NCBI RefSeq assembly: GCF_030644205.1
Contig: NZ_CP128647.1
Coordinates: 62,001-126,000, forward strand
Source of the DNA: Mogibacterium neglectum
GTDB lineage: Bacteria; Bacillota; Clostridia; Peptostreptococcales; Anaerovoracaceae
Length of the DNA: 64,000 bases
Direction: 5' to 3'
Numbering within the stretch: the stretch's first letter is position 1; every line of letters begins with the position of its first letter. A program made the position numbers and the translations under genes. Shown piece by piece: positions 35,695 through 45,334 of the stretch. The notes under the pieces are model-generated. The model was not told the origin of the DNA, did no database searches, and saw only the letters and a list, made by a program, of their open reading frames with translations.

Positions 35695-36906
35695 ATGAAA
35701 GTACCGTTTTCACCACCGGATATTTCAGAACTAGAAATTAATAGGGTTGTAGAAGTCCTAAAATCTGGATGGATTACGACTGGTCCAGAGGTTAAAGAAT
35801 TCGAGAGAAGAATTACAGAATATATCGGAGTGGATAAAGCCGTTGCCCTTTCATCGGCTACCGCGTCACTAGAAGCAGCGCTTCACATCCTGGGGATTGG
35901 TGAAGACGATGAGATAATCGTGCCTGCGTACACATATACAGCATCGGCAAGTCCTGTAATCCACAAAGGGGCGAAGCTTGTGATTGTCGATTCTGCACCT
36001 GAGACCTTTGAGATGGATTACGACAAGGTCGCTGAAGCTATCAACGAGAATACTAAGGCTGTTATTCCAGTCGATTTGGGCGGAATGGTATGTGATTACG
36101 ACAGAATATTTGAAATCGTTGAGTCGAAAAAAGAACTATTTAAGCCTGCGAATAAACTTCAGGAGGCTCTTGGCAGAGTTGCTGTAATTTCCGACGGAGC
36201 ACATGCCTTTGGGTCTGTGAAGAATGGTGTCAAAGCGGGGGCAATTGCTGACTTTACGTCGTTTTCCTTCCATGCAGTTAAAAACCTTACTACCGCCGAG
36301 GGAGGTGCGCTCTCATGGAGGAATATAGATGGCGTAGATAATGACGAACTTTACCATGAGCTACAGCTTTATTCTCTACACGGACAATCCAAGGACGCTC
36401 TATCCAAGAACAAGGCGGGCGCATGGGAGTATGATGTCGTATATCCTGCGTATAAATGCAATATGACGAATATCAATGCGGCTATCGGAATTGCTCAGCT
36501 TGAGAGATATGAAGGCTTACTTGCGAGACGTAGGGTGCTAAATGAGAGATATGAAACGGCACTTGAGAAGCTTGGGATTAAGGTTATGCATCATTATACT
36601 GAGGAGATGACTTCTACAGGCCATCTGTACTTAGTGAGGATTCCAGGCGCTTCTGTAGATGATAGAAATGCGGTAATTCAGGATATGGCAGAACGTGAGA
36701 TTGCATGTAACGTCCACTATAAGCCGCTACCGATGATGACCGCTTACAAGAATCTTGGATTTGATATTGCGGATTATCCAAATGCTTATCATCAGTATGA
36801 AAATCTAATTTCGCTACCAATATTCTCGACGATGACTGATGAACAGAATGAATATGTTATTGAGAATTTCACTGATATTCTTAAGAAGAGAGGACTAATT
36901 AACTAG
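35695..36906 (+). CDS. DegT/DnrJ/EryC1/StrS-family sugar aminotransferase (PglE-like)
   Basis: The 403-residue PLP enzyme follows GGAGG and starts MKVPFSPPDISELEINRVVE. The catalytic Lys is in SFHAVKNLTTAEGGAL (near 200) and the phosphate-binding AYTYTASASP motif is near 80. It would transaminate the 4-keto sugar from the dehydratase before it. The pairing with an initiating sugar transferase after it resembles both Pgl glycosylation and the AAT-Gal step of pneumococcal teichoic acid. Confidence 0.9.
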   Translation: MKVPFSPPDISELEINRVVEVLKSGWITTGPEVKEFERRITEYIGVDKAVALSSATASLEAALHILGIGEDDEIIVPAYTYTASASPVIHKGAKLVIVDSAPETFEMDYDKVAEAINENTKAVIPVDLGGMVCDYDRIFEIVESKKELFKPANKLQEALGRVAVISDGAHAFGSVKNGVKAGAIADFTSFSFHAVKNLTTAEGGALSWRNIDGVDNDELYHELQLYSLHGQSKDALSKNKAGAWEYDVVYPAYKCNMTNINAAIGIAQLERYEGLLARRRVLNERYETALEKLGIKVMHHYTEEMTSTGHLYLVRIPGASVDDRNAVIQDMAEREIACNVHYKPLPMMTAYKNLGFDIADYPNAYHQYENLISLPIFSTMTDEQNEYVIENFTDILKKRGLIN

Positions 36907-37593
36907 ATGGTTTTGTGCAAGTGGGATGACTTACCAGAGCATATGAGATGCGATGAAGTAAAAGAATATTACGACATCCTGAGCTCGAGAAAAGGCTCGC
37001 TTATAGTAAAAAGACTATTTGATTTCGTAGTTTCATTGCTGATGACCATCGTAATCTCGCCTATACTTCTAATCTTGATTGTCTTGATTAAGATAGATGA
37101 TCCAGGACCAGCGTTTTTCAGGCAGGTAAGAGTTACGACTAATGGTAGAGAATTCAGAATTTTCAAGTTCAGAACTATGGTTATAAATGCTGAGAAGCTC
37201 GGTGCACAGGTAACTCAGGAAAATGATCCTAGAGTTACTAAAATAGGCAATAAACTTAGAAAGTACAGACTGGATGAGCTTCCGCAGCTTCTCAATGTAA
37301 TCACTGGCGATATGTCGTTTGTTGGCACGAGACCGGAGGTTCCGAGATACGTGGCATGTTACTCGAAAGAGATGCTTGCGACACTTCTGCTTCCAGCAGG
37401 AGTGACATCCGAAGCCAGCATAACATATAAAGATGAGAATGAACTCATCGGAAGAGCGGAGAACCCAGACGAGGTGTACGTAGATAAAGTTTTGCCAGAG
37501 AAGATGAAATATAATCTTGATGCACTCAGGAACTTTGGCTTTATCGGGGAAATCAAGACTATGCTGAAGACGGTCGGTGCCGTTTTAAAGTAA
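36907..37593 (+). CDS. Initiating sugar-1-phosphate transferase (PglC/WcaJ type)
   Basis: The 228-residue monotopic membrane enzyme moves the first sugar-phosphate onto the lipid carrier. It has one hydrophobic helix (about 38-60), then the family motifs FKFRTM, YRLDELPQLLNVITGDMSFV and GTRPEVP. The start directly follows the stop of the aminotransferase. It probably accepts the 4-amino-dideoxy sugar nucleotide made by the two preceding genes. Confidence 0.92.
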   Translation: MVLCKWDDLPEHMRCDEVKEYYDILSSRKGSLIVKRLFDFVVSLLMTIVISPILLILIVLIKIDDPGPAFFRQVRVTTNGREFRIFKFRTMVINAEKLGAQVTQENDPRVTKIGNKLRKYRLDELPQLLNVITGDMSFVGTRPEVPRYVACYSKEMLATLLLPAGVTSEASITYKDENELIGRAENPDEVYVDKVLPEKMKYNLDALRNFGFIGEIKTMLKTVGAVLK

Positions 37594-37650
37594 GCTGTAC
37601 GGATATACATTACAATCACTGCTACTTAAATGAGCGTATTGGAGGATAGT

Positions 37651-40104
37651 TTGAAGATATTACTGATTAACCACTATGCCGGTTCGCCGGAGATGGGAAT
37701 GGAGTTCAGGCCATATTATCTATCTCGAGAGTGGATCAAGCAGGGTCATGAAGTCACGATAATAGCTGGTGGGTATTCGCATCTAAGAAAGTTAAACCCT
37801 CAGATTTCGAAAAATTTCGAAGAGATGATGATTGACGGAATTCGCTATGTATGGATTAAGACGGCTTTATACACTCGCAACGGATTGGCGCGCGCATTCA
37901 GCATGTTCGAGTTCAGCAGAAAGCTATTTTCAAATGCAGAATACCTCTCTAAGCACTACCAGCCAGACGCGGTAATAGCATCATCGACTTATCCGCTAGA
38001 TACATATGGTGCAGATAAGATTGCAAAGCTTTCCGGAGCAAAGTACATTCACGAGGTTCACGACATGTGGCCTTCTACACTATACGAGCTAGGTGGAATG
38101 TCGAAGAGTAATCCGTTTGTAAAGCTTATGCAGCGCGCGGAGGACTTTGCATACAGTCATTGTGACCAGGTTGTTTCGCTACTTGATCACTCTAAGGATT
38201 ACATGGTTCAGCATGGTCTCGCTGAAGAGAAATTTAACTGCATATCCAATGGTGTAATCAAGGAAGAGTGGGAAAGCCCTGCGCCAATACCTGAAGAGCA
38301 CAACGAGATTCTTAACAAGATGAAGGCCGAAGGCAAGTTCATAGTGGGATATTTTGGAGGGCATTCCATATCTAATAACCTAGATATGCTTCTCGCTGTT
38401 GCAAAGAAAATCACTGACAGGGATGTATGTTTTGTGCTGGTTGGTGATGGTAGCTATAAGGATAGGCTTATACAGTGTGCTAAGGATCAAGCTATAGATA
38501 ATGTTATTTTTCTTCCTGCAATCGACAAGGGTGCGATTCCTAATCTCATCAGTTATTTCGATATAGTTACTATTTTTGCTGCAAATACCAAGCTATATAG
38601 ATTTGGAATATGCATGAATAAGATGTTCGATGCGATGATGGGTGGAAAACCACTGCTCATGTCTGTGACTACACCAGAGACTATAGTTGAGAAAGCAGAG
38701 GCGGGTATTGTTACAAAGGCGGGAGATATAGAGAGCTATATCAAAGCGATTGAGGAGCTCAAGAGCCTCCCGGCTGAGGAACTTAAGAACATGGGAATGC
38801 GTGGACACAATTTAGTTTCGAATGAGTACACGTATGACAGATTGGCAAATAAATTCGTAGAAGTGATGGAGAAGAAGGGTAAGAGAGTTCTTCTCATTAA
38901 TCACTATGCAGGATCTCCTGAGATGGGAATGGAGTTCAGACCGTACTATATATCGAGAGAACTTGTTAAGAAAGGTCATGATGTAACGATTATTGCAGGT
39001 AGCTTTTCCCATCTAAGAAAGACAAATCCAGACATAGCTGAGGATTTTACGGAGCAAGAAATCGACGGTATTCGCTATGTGTGGGTTAAGACTGACGAAT
39101 ACGACAGCAACGGAGTTGCTAGGGCGTTCAGCATGTATCATTTTTGTAAGGCGCTAAATGCTAATAAAAAGAAAATCGTAGAGCGTTACAAGCCCGATAT
39201 CGTGATCTCATCGTCGACTTATCCGCTCGATTCTTATCCGGCATACCGCATTGCAAAACTCGCTGGAGCAAAGTATATCCATGAAGTTCATGATATGTGG
39301 CCACTTACACTATATGAAGCCGGTGGAATGAGCAAGAAAAATCCGTTCGTAATAGCTATGCAATTTGCGGAAAATCGTGCATATAAGAAATCAGATGTCG
39401 TGGTCTCGCTGTTACCGCATGCGAAGGACTACGTGATTGAGCATGGCATGAAGCCAGATCACTTCAGGTACATACCCAACGGAGTTGTGATAAATGAGTG
39501 GGATGCAGCGAAGGAGCTACCTGAGGAGCATAGAGAAGCATTCAAGACATTGAAGGCTGAAGGTAAGTTCGTTATCGGATATTTTGGAAGCCATGAGCTT
39601 TCGTATGGATTACACAACTTGCTAGATGTTACAAAGCAGCTTAGTGACGAGAATATTCACCTCGTCATGGTCGGTAAGGGCAAGCTCAAGGATGAGCTCA
39701 TCAGCTATGCGAAGAAGAACGATATTGCCAATGTAACATTCCTTCCGCCGGTCGAGAAGGGGACGATTCCTGCGGTAATCGACAATTTCGATGCGATATT
39801 TATAGGTACGATTGAGTCTCCGCTTTACAGATTCGGAATATGCATGAACAAGATGTTCGATTCCATGATGGCGGCTAAGCCGATTGTAATGGCGATAACG
39901 ACGCCATCCACACCTGTGAGCGAATCGGGGTGTGGAATTATCACAAAGTCGTGTGATAATGATGCCATAAAGGACGCAATCAGGAAGATTCAAGGCATGA
40001 GCGAGGAAGAGCGAACCCGGATGGGAATGCTTGGACGCGAGGCTGTGCTTAGTAAGTACACTTATGAAAATATTGCAAGTGAATTTGAAAAGGTATTTAA
40101 TTAG
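37651..40104 (+). CDS. Tandem double GT4 glycosyltransferase
   Basis: The protein of about 817 residues consists of two full GT-B glycosyltransferase units of about 405 residues in one chain. Each unit begins with LLINHYAGSPEMGMEFRPYY and contains a TYPLD(T/S)Y motif, HEVHDMWP and a C-terminal YRFGICMNKMFD(A/S)MM nucleotide-binding part. The halves are clearly homologous and arose by duplication and fusion. They may add two similar sugars in turn. I take TTG 37651, five bases after GGAGGATAGT begins its spacer; ATG 37630 lacks a ribosome site. Confidence 0.85.
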   Translation: MKILLINHYAGSPEMGMEFRPYYLSREWIKQGHEVTIIAGGYSHLRKLNPQISKNFEEMMIDGIRYVWIKTALYTRNGLARAFSMFEFSRKLFSNAEYLSKHYQPDAVIASSTYPLDTYGADKIAKLSGAKYIHEVHDMWPSTLYELGGMSKSNPFVKLMQRAEDFAYSHCDQVVSLLDHSKDYMVQHGLAEEKFNCISNGVIKEEWESPAPIPEEHNEILNKMKAEGKFIVGYFGGHSISNNLDMLLAVAKKITDRDVCFVLVGDGSYKDRLIQCAKDQAIDNVIFLPAIDKGAIPNLISYFDIVTIFAANTKLYRFGICMNKMFDAMMGGKPLLMSVTTPETIVEKAEAGIVTKAGDIESYIKAIEELKSLPAEELKNMGMRGHNLVSNEYTYDRLANKFVEVMEKKGKRVLLINHYAGSPEMGMEFRPYYISRELVKKGHDVTIIAGSFSHLRKTNPDIAEDFTEQEIDGIRYVWVKTDEYDSNGVARAFSMYHFCKALNANKKKIVERYKPDIVISSSTYPLDSYPAYRIAKLAGAKYIHEVHDMWPLTLYEAGGMSKKNPFVIAMQFAENRAYKKSDVVVSLLPHAKDYVIEHGMKPDHFRYIPNGVVINEWDAAKELPEEHREAFKTLKAEGKFVIGYFGSHELSYGLHNLLDVTKQLSDENIHLVMVGKGKLKDELISYAKKNDIANVTFLPPVEKGTIPAVIDNFDAIFIGTIESPLYRFGICMNKMFDSMMAAKPIVMAITTPSTPVSESGCGIITKSCDNDAIKDAIRKIQGMSEEERTRMGMLGREAVLSKYTYENIASEFEKVFN

Positions 40105-40119
40105 AAGAGGTATTACGCG

Positions 40120-41205
40120 ATGAAGATAGTGACTGTAATTGGCGCTAGACCACAATTTATAAAGGCTGCAGCAGTTTCTCGCAAGCTAGAACAGGTGTGC
40201 GAAGAGGTAATCGTTCACACCGGTCAACATTATGATGCGAACATGTCTGAGCTTTTCTTCGAGGAGCTCCACATCCCAAAGCCAAAGTACAACCTTGGTG
40301 TTGGGTCTGGTTCACACGCAAGACAGACTGCAGAGATGCTTATTGGAATAGAGGATATTCTGATTAAGGAGAATCCTGACTATCTGATGGTATATGGCGA
40401 TACGAACTCTACTATCGCAGGAGCACTTGCAGCTTCTAAGATTCATATTCCTGTAATACATGTAGAGGCAGGGCTTAGATCTTTCAATATGTCTATGCCA
40501 GAGGAGCAGAATAGAATCCTTACCGATCACATCTCGAGTTTGCTCTTCTGCTCGACAGATGCTTCTATTGAAAATCTGGAAAACGAGGGAATAATGAAGG
40601 GTGTTCACAGAATCGGAGACGTAATGTGCGATGCCGTTCTGTATTACTCTCAAGAAATAGATAAGAAGGAACGTAGCCAGTATTTCAAAGAACTTCACTA
40701 CATATTCGGTGAACGTGGAGAGCTTGATAAGTGGTATCTATCTACGGTTCATAGAGCTGAGAATACCGATACTCCTGAGAAGGTTCGCACTATACTCAAA
40801 GCTTTTGAAAAAATTGACGCGCCGGTGATTCTCCCGGCACATCCTAGAACTAGAAAGATGATTGAGCAGATTAACGAAGAGGAGCACCTAAAAAATACAA
40901 TATGCGTAGAGCCTATCGGTTACCTCGAAATGCTGTATTTTACAAAGAATGCGGTTAAGGTTGTGACTGATTCCGGAGGACTTCAGAAGGAAGCGTACAT
41001 CCTCGATACACCGTGTGTAACACTACGTGAACAAACGGAATGGGTGGAGACACTGAACGGAAATCACAATGTACTCGCGCATATCGATGAAGCAGACATA
41101 CTTGATAAAGTTAACAATACCGTTATTTCAAAGGAAAAAGAAAACTACTATGGTGCGGGGGATGCCGCAGACAAGCTAGTTAAAACTATTATTTCGGGGG
41201 AATAA
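40120..41205 (+). CDS. UDP-HexNAc 2-epimerase (WbpI/WecB type)
   Basis: The 361-residue non-hydrolysing epimerase starts [20 protein letters not shown] and has [24 protein letters not shown] and [10 protein letters not shown]. The first strand with PQFIKA is typical for WbpI-like enzymes acting on diacetamido-uronic sugars. With the acetyltransferase, dehydrogenase, oxidoreductase and aminotransferase that follow, it completes the five-step route to UDP-ManNAc3NAcA as known in Pseudomonas. A second WecB-type gene lies at 53366. Confidence 0.9.
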   Translation: MKIVTVIGARPQFIKAAAVSRKLEQVCEEVIVHTGQHYDANMSELFFEELHIPKPKYNLGVGSGSHARQTAEMLIGIEDILIKENPDYLMVYGDTNSTIAGALAASKIHIPVIHVEAGLRSFNMSMPEEQNRILTDHISSLLFCSTDASIENLENEGIMKGVHRIGDVMCDAVLYYSQEIDKKERSQYFKELHYIFGERGELDKWYLSTVHRAENTDTPEKVRTILKAFEKIDAPVILPAHPRTRKMIEQINEEEHLKNTICVEPIGYLEMLYFTKNAVKVVTDSGGLQKEAYILDTPCVTLREQTEWVETLNGNHNVLAHIDEADILDKVNNTVISKEKENYYGAGDAADKLVKTIISGE

Positions 41206-41206
41206 A

Positions 41207-41716
41207 ATGTCAGATTACTTTGTACATGAGAGCAGCTACGTAGATGATAACGTAGAGATTGGAAAGGGAACTAAGATTTGGCACTTCTGCCACATACAGC
41301 CTGGAGCTAAAATAGGCGAAAATTGCTCGCTCGGACAGAATGTAAATGTTGCAAATAACGTGCAGATTGGCGACAGAGTAAAGATTCAGAACAACGTATC
41401 AGTTTACGAAGGCGTTACACTCGAAGATGGAGTGTTCTGTGGACCGTCGTGCGTATTTACAAACGATCTCACTCCTAGAGCTCGCTACCCAAAGGGTTCA
41501 GAAAACTACGGCAAGACACTCGTCAAAGAGGGCGCATCGATCGGTGCTAATGCGACGATTGTATGCGGACACACGGTTGGTAAATGTGCAATGGTAGCAG
41601 CAGGTGCTGTCGTAACGAAGGATGTTCCAGACTACACTCTAGTGGTTGGAGTTCCAGCAGTTCCAGCAGCTAAGCTTGATGAATTTGGCAATATTATAGA
41701 ATGGTTCAACAGATAA
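41207..41716 (+). CDS. Sugar N-acetyltransferase, left-handed beta-helix (WbpD/WlbB-like)
   Basis: The 169-residue protein is made of hexapeptide repeats ([40 protein letters not shown]) and has the WHFCHI and NDLTPRA pattern of WlbB/WbpD. It would acetylate the 3-amino group of UDP-GlcNAc3NA. It starts one base after the epimerase gene ends. Its end is not overlapped once the dehydrogenase start is set at 41740. Confidence 0.9.
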   Translation: MSDYFVHESSYVDDNVEIGKGTKIWHFCHIQPGAKIGENCSLGQNVNVANNVQIGDRVKIQNNVSVYEGVTLEDGVFCGPSCVFTNDLTPRARYPKGSENYGKTLVKEGASIGANATIVCGHTVGKCAMVAAGAVVTKDVPDYTLVVGVPAVPAAKLDEFGNIIEWFNR

Positions 41717-41739
41717 CTCGGTCAGAAAAGGGGAATAAT

Positions 41740-43059
41740 ATGAATATGAAGGAACGTTTACTCGAGAAAATCGCAAAGCGTGACATAACTGTGGGTGTTG
41801 TAGGACTAGGATATGTGGGTCTTCCGCTTGCTGTTGAAAAGGCTAAGGCTGGCTTCAAGACCATCGGCTTCGATGTACAGGAAGAAAAAGTTAAGATGGT
41901 AAATGAAGGTCATAACTACATAGGCGATGTTGTGAATGAGGATCTCAAGGAGCTAGTTGAGAGTGGCATGATGAAGGCGACATCCGACTTTTCGTTCGTA
42001 AAGGATGTTGACTTCATTGCTATCTGTGTGCCTACTCCTCTTGATAAGCATCAGGAGCCGGATATTAGCTATGTAAAACTATCGACAGAGGCAATTTCAA
42101 AGCACCTATCTCGCGACACAATGGTAGTTCTCGAGTCAACTACTTATCCAGGAACTACTGAAGAGCTACTACTCCCTATTCTTGAAGAGGGTTCAGGTTT
42201 AAAGTGCGGAGAAGATTTCTATCTGGGATTTTCTCCAGAGCGAGTTGATCCGGGTAATCTGATATACAAGACCAAGAATACTCCAAAGGTCGTTGGTGCT
42301 GTAGGCAAGGATGCGACAGAAGTAATTTCTGCGATGTATAGAGAAGTTCTCGAAGGTGAGATATATGAGGTATCTTCACCAGCAATCGCTGAGATGGAGA
42401 AGATACTGGAGAATACATACAGAAACATCAACATAGGCCTCGTAAACGAACTTGCTATACTGTGCAACAAGATGGGAATCTCGCTGTGGGAGGTAATCGA
42501 CGCCGCAAAGACCAAGCCTTACGGATTCCAAGCATTCTATCCAGGGCCAGGGCTCGGTGGCCACTGTATTCCTCTGGATCCATATTATCTCACATGGAAG
42601 GCTAGAGAGTTTGGTTTCCACACATCGATGATTGAAAGTTCAATGATAATCAACGACAAGATGCCTGAGTACACAGTGGATAGAGCGGCATCTGTTCTAA
42701 ATGAGCATAAGAAGGCGCTTAATGGATCCAAGGTACTCGTGCTCGGAGTTGCGTATAAGAACAACATCGACGATTACAGAGAGAGTCCTGCGTTAAATGT
42801 TATCGATATTCTCAAGGAAAGAGGCGCAGTTACAGACTTCTATGATCCATGGATTCCAAAGTATAAGAGAAATGGAGAGTGGCACGAGGGTATCAGCGAG
42901 ATAAATGCTGATATTATCAAGGGATATGACCTCATACTAGTCGCAACTGCACACGATGCATACGACTATGAGATGATTAGAAAGAATGCAGTGACAATTT
43001 TTGATACTCGCAACGCATTCAAGGACGTAGAAGAAAGAGATAATATCTCTCTTCTATAA
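41740..43059 (+). CDS. UDP-HexNAc 6-dehydrogenase (WbpA/WecC type)
   Basis: The 439-residue enzyme oxidises UDP-GlcNAc (or UDP-ManNAc) to the uronic acid with NAD. It shows GVVGLGYVGLPLA at the N-terminus, CVPTPLD, the active Cys in PGPGLGGHCIPLDPYYL and a C-terminal LGVAYKNNIDDYRESPA. ATG 41740 follows AAAAGGGG; an upstream in-frame ATG at 41701 lies inside the previous gene and lacks a ribosome site. As the WbpA step it starts the diacetamido-uronic acid route. Confidence 0.92.
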   Translation: MNMKERLLEKIAKRDITVGVVGLGYVGLPLAVEKAKAGFKTIGFDVQEEKVKMVNEGHNYIGDVVNEDLKELVESGMMKATSDFSFVKDVDFIAICVPTPLDKHQEPDISYVKLSTEAISKHLSRDTMVVLESTTYPGTTEELLLPILEEGSGLKCGEDFYLGFSPERVDPGNLIYKTKNTPKVVGAVGKDATEVISAMYREVLEGEIYEVSSPAIAEMEKILENTYRNINIGLVNELAILCNKMGISLWEVIDAAKTKPYGFQAFYPGPGLGGHCIPLDPYYLTWKAREFGFHTSMIESSMIINDKMPEYTVDRAASVLNEHKKALNGSKVLVLGVAYKNNIDDYRESPALNVIDILKERGAVTDFYDPWIPKYKRNGEWHEGISEINADIIKGYDLILVATAHDAYDYEMIRKNAVTIFDTRNAFKDVEERDNISLL

Positions 43060-43110
43060 GCTTGATACACTACAGATAATTAAGTGCTAAAAATTCCGGA
43101 GGATATTTAA

Positions 43111-44187
43111 ATGAAATATGCATTGATTGGATGCGGTAGAATCGCAACAAATCACGTGACTGCTGCAGTAAATAATAATCTAGAAATAGTTGCGGTATGC
43201 GACGTAGTGCCAGAAAAGATGGAAGCAATTCTAGAAAAACACAATTTAGCAGAAGACAAGTCGATAAAGAGATATACCGACTACAAGAAGATGCTCGAGG
43301 AGAATGACCTAGAGCTTGTGAGCATTGCAACAGAGAGTGGGAAGCATGCAGCTATCGCACTTGATGCAATTGATGCTGGAGTCAACGTGATTATCGAGAA
43401 GCCTATGGCTATGAATATGGCTGATGCAGAGGAGATAATCAAGAGAGCTGCGGAGAAGCATGTAAAAGTATCAGCTTGTCATCAGAACAGATTTAACGTA
43501 GCCATTCAGGAAGTTCGAAAGGCTATTGAAGGAAATCGATTCGGCAAGCTATCGCATGCATCTATAAATGTCCGTTGGAATAGAAACAAGGGATATTACG
43601 ACCAGGCGCCTTGGAGAGGAACATGGGAAGAAGACGGCGGTTGCCTCATGAATCAGTGTATCCATGGAATTGACCTTCTCAGATGGATGATGGGAGATGA
43701 GGTCGTTGAAGTTTATGGAGCAACTAGGCAGCAATTCCACGATTACCTGGAGGCTGAAGACGTTGGAGTTGCCGTTGTTAAGTTCAAGAATGGCGCAATA
43801 GGAACCATCGAAGGAACCACCAATGTATATCCCCAGAACCTCGAAGAGACACTGTACCTATTCGGAGAGAACGGTACTGTAAAGGTCGGCGGCAAATCTA
43901 CCAACACGATTGATGTGTGGGATTTCAAAGATGAGACCTCTGAAGATCAGAAGAATAAAGGTCTTGAAGAAGAAACCAGCAACGTGTACGGTAACGGTCA
44001 CACCAGCTTATTTGCCGATGTAATCGAAGCGATAAATGAAGACAGGACTCCTTATGTAGACGGGGTCGCAGGAAGAAATGCACTTGAGATGGTTCTCGCG
44101 ATTTACAAGAGCCAGAAGGAAGGAATACCAGTTAGACTTCCTTTAACAGACTTTGCAAGCACCGATATGCGAGGCGAATTCAAGTAG
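43111..44187 (+). CDS. Gfo/Idh-type sugar 3-dehydrogenase (WbpB/WlbA-like)
   Basis: The 358-residue NAD-dependent oxidoreductase starts KYALIGCGRIATNHVTAAV after CCGGAGG. The catalytic EKPMAMN Lys motif is near residue 95 and NQCIHGIDLLRWMMGD follows near 180. WbpB/WlbA oxidises C3 of UDP-GlcNAcA so that the DegT enzyme next to it can aminate it. The gene order A-B-E here matches the Wbp and Wlb pathways. Confidence 0.9.
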   Translation: MKYALIGCGRIATNHVTAAVNNNLEIVAVCDVVPEKMEAILEKHNLAEDKSIKRYTDYKKMLEENDLELVSIATESGKHAAIALDAIDAGVNVIIEKPMAMNMADAEEIIKRAAEKHVKVSACHQNRFNVAIQEVRKAIEGNRFGKLSHASINVRWNRNKGYYDQAPWRGTWEEDGGCLMNQCIHGIDLLRWMMGDEVVEVYGATRQQFHDYLEAEDVGVAVVKFKNGAIGTIEGTTNVYPQNLEETLYLFGENGTVKVGGKSTNTIDVWDFKDETSEDQKNKGLEEETSNVYGNGHTSLFADVIEAINEDRTPYVDGVAGRNALEMVLAIYKSQKEGIPVRLPLTDFASTDMRGEFK

Positions 44188-44201
44188 AGCGGAGGAATAT
44201 A

Positions 44202-45332
44202 ATGGAGTTTAGAGATTTAAAGAAGCAGTATGCTGCACTTAAAAATGACATAGATCGCCAAATTGACGAAGTAATCACCAGTAGCAGGTTTATCGGCGGT
44301 AGCAAAGTTTCCGAGCTTGAAGAGAAGCTAGCTGCATACGTTGGTGTAAAGCACTGTGTAACCTGTGGAAATGGAACAGATGCGCTAGAATTAGCGCTTA
44401 TGGCATGGGGAATTGGGGAAGGTGACGCTGTATTCGTTCCCGACTTCACTTTTTTCTCATCTGGAGAAGTGGTTGCAATTTTAGGTGCGACACCAGTTTT
44501 CGTCGATGTAGACGAGGATACTTTCAACATGGATGCCGCTTCGCTAGAAAAGGCAATTACAGGGGTAGTCGCTGATGGGAAGTTAAGACCGAGGGTGGTT
44601 GTACCCGTAGACTTATTTGGACTCCCAGCTAACTTCCCTGAGATTAGGAAGGTTGCAGATAAGTATGGCCTTAAGATTCTTGAGGATGGAGCCCAAGGCT
44701 TTGGCGGTGAAATCAATGGACAGAAGGCGTGCAGCTTCGGAGACATCTCGACAACTTCGTTCTTCCCAGCAAAGCCACTAGGGTGCTATGGAGATGGTGG
44801 AGCGATATTTACAAATGATGATGAAGCCGCAGAGCTAATCAGATCTTACTGTGTACACGGTAAGGGTAAGATGAAGTATGACAACGTGCGCATCGGAATG
44901 AATTCCAGACTCGACTCCATTCAGGCAGGTATCCTATTGCCTAAGTTAGCTGTATTTGCAGAATATGAAGTAGCCGATGTTAACAGCGCAGCAGCTAAGT
45001 ACACTGAACTTCTTAATGGAACTGTTGCTACACCTGTGGTTCCAGAAGGATTTTTAAGCAGCTGGGCACAGTACACGATTAAGCTTGAAAACAGAGAGCA
45101 GAGAGATGCGCTGCAGACATTCCTCAAAGAGAAATCAATCCCTTCTATGATTTACTATCCTAAGCAGATGCATAATCAGGAGGCGTTTAGTGGCGAAAAC
45201 GACTATGGCGTTGATTGTTCTGTTACTAATAGGCTGTGCGATACAGTTCTATCGCTGCCAATTCACCCATATATCTCCGATGATGACGTGAATGAGGTGG
45301 CATCGGTTATCAAGGAGTTTTTAGGCCAGTAA
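44202..45332 (+). CDS. DegT-family 3-aminotransferase (WbpE/WlbC-like)
   Basis: The 376-residue PLP enzyme starts MEFRDLKKQYAALKNDID after GGAGGAATATA. TCGNGTDALELAL and the Lys site SFFPAKPLGCYGDGGA are visible, with DLFGLPA and EDGAQGFGG. It aminates the 3-keto sugar made by the preceding oxidoreductase. It is more like WbpE than the DegT enzyme at 35695, so the two act in different sugar routes. Confidence 0.92.
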   Translation: MEFRDLKKQYAALKNDIDRQIDEVITSSRFIGGSKVSELEEKLAAYVGVKHCVTCGNGTDALELALMAWGIGEGDAVFVPDFTFFSSGEVVAILGATPVFVDVDEDTFNMDAASLEKAITGVVADGKLRPRVVVPVDLFGLPANFPEIRKVADKYGLKILEDGAQGFGGEINGQKACSFGDISTTSFFPAKPLGCYGDGGAIFTNDDEAAELIRSYCVHGKGKMKYDNVRIGMNSRLDSIQAGILLPKLAVFAEYEVADVNSAAAKYTELLNGTVATPVVPEGFLSSWAQYTIKLENREQRDALQTFLKEKSIPSMIYYPKQMHNQEAFSGENDYGVDCSVTNRLCDTVLSLPIHPYISDDDVNEVASVIKEFLGQ

Positions 45333-45334
45333 GC

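Noticed and set aside
44180-44746. Minus-strand frame of 188 codons opposite the WbpE-like gene
   Set aside because: It is Ser/Pro-rich shadow coding of a clear DegT enzyme and lacks family features.
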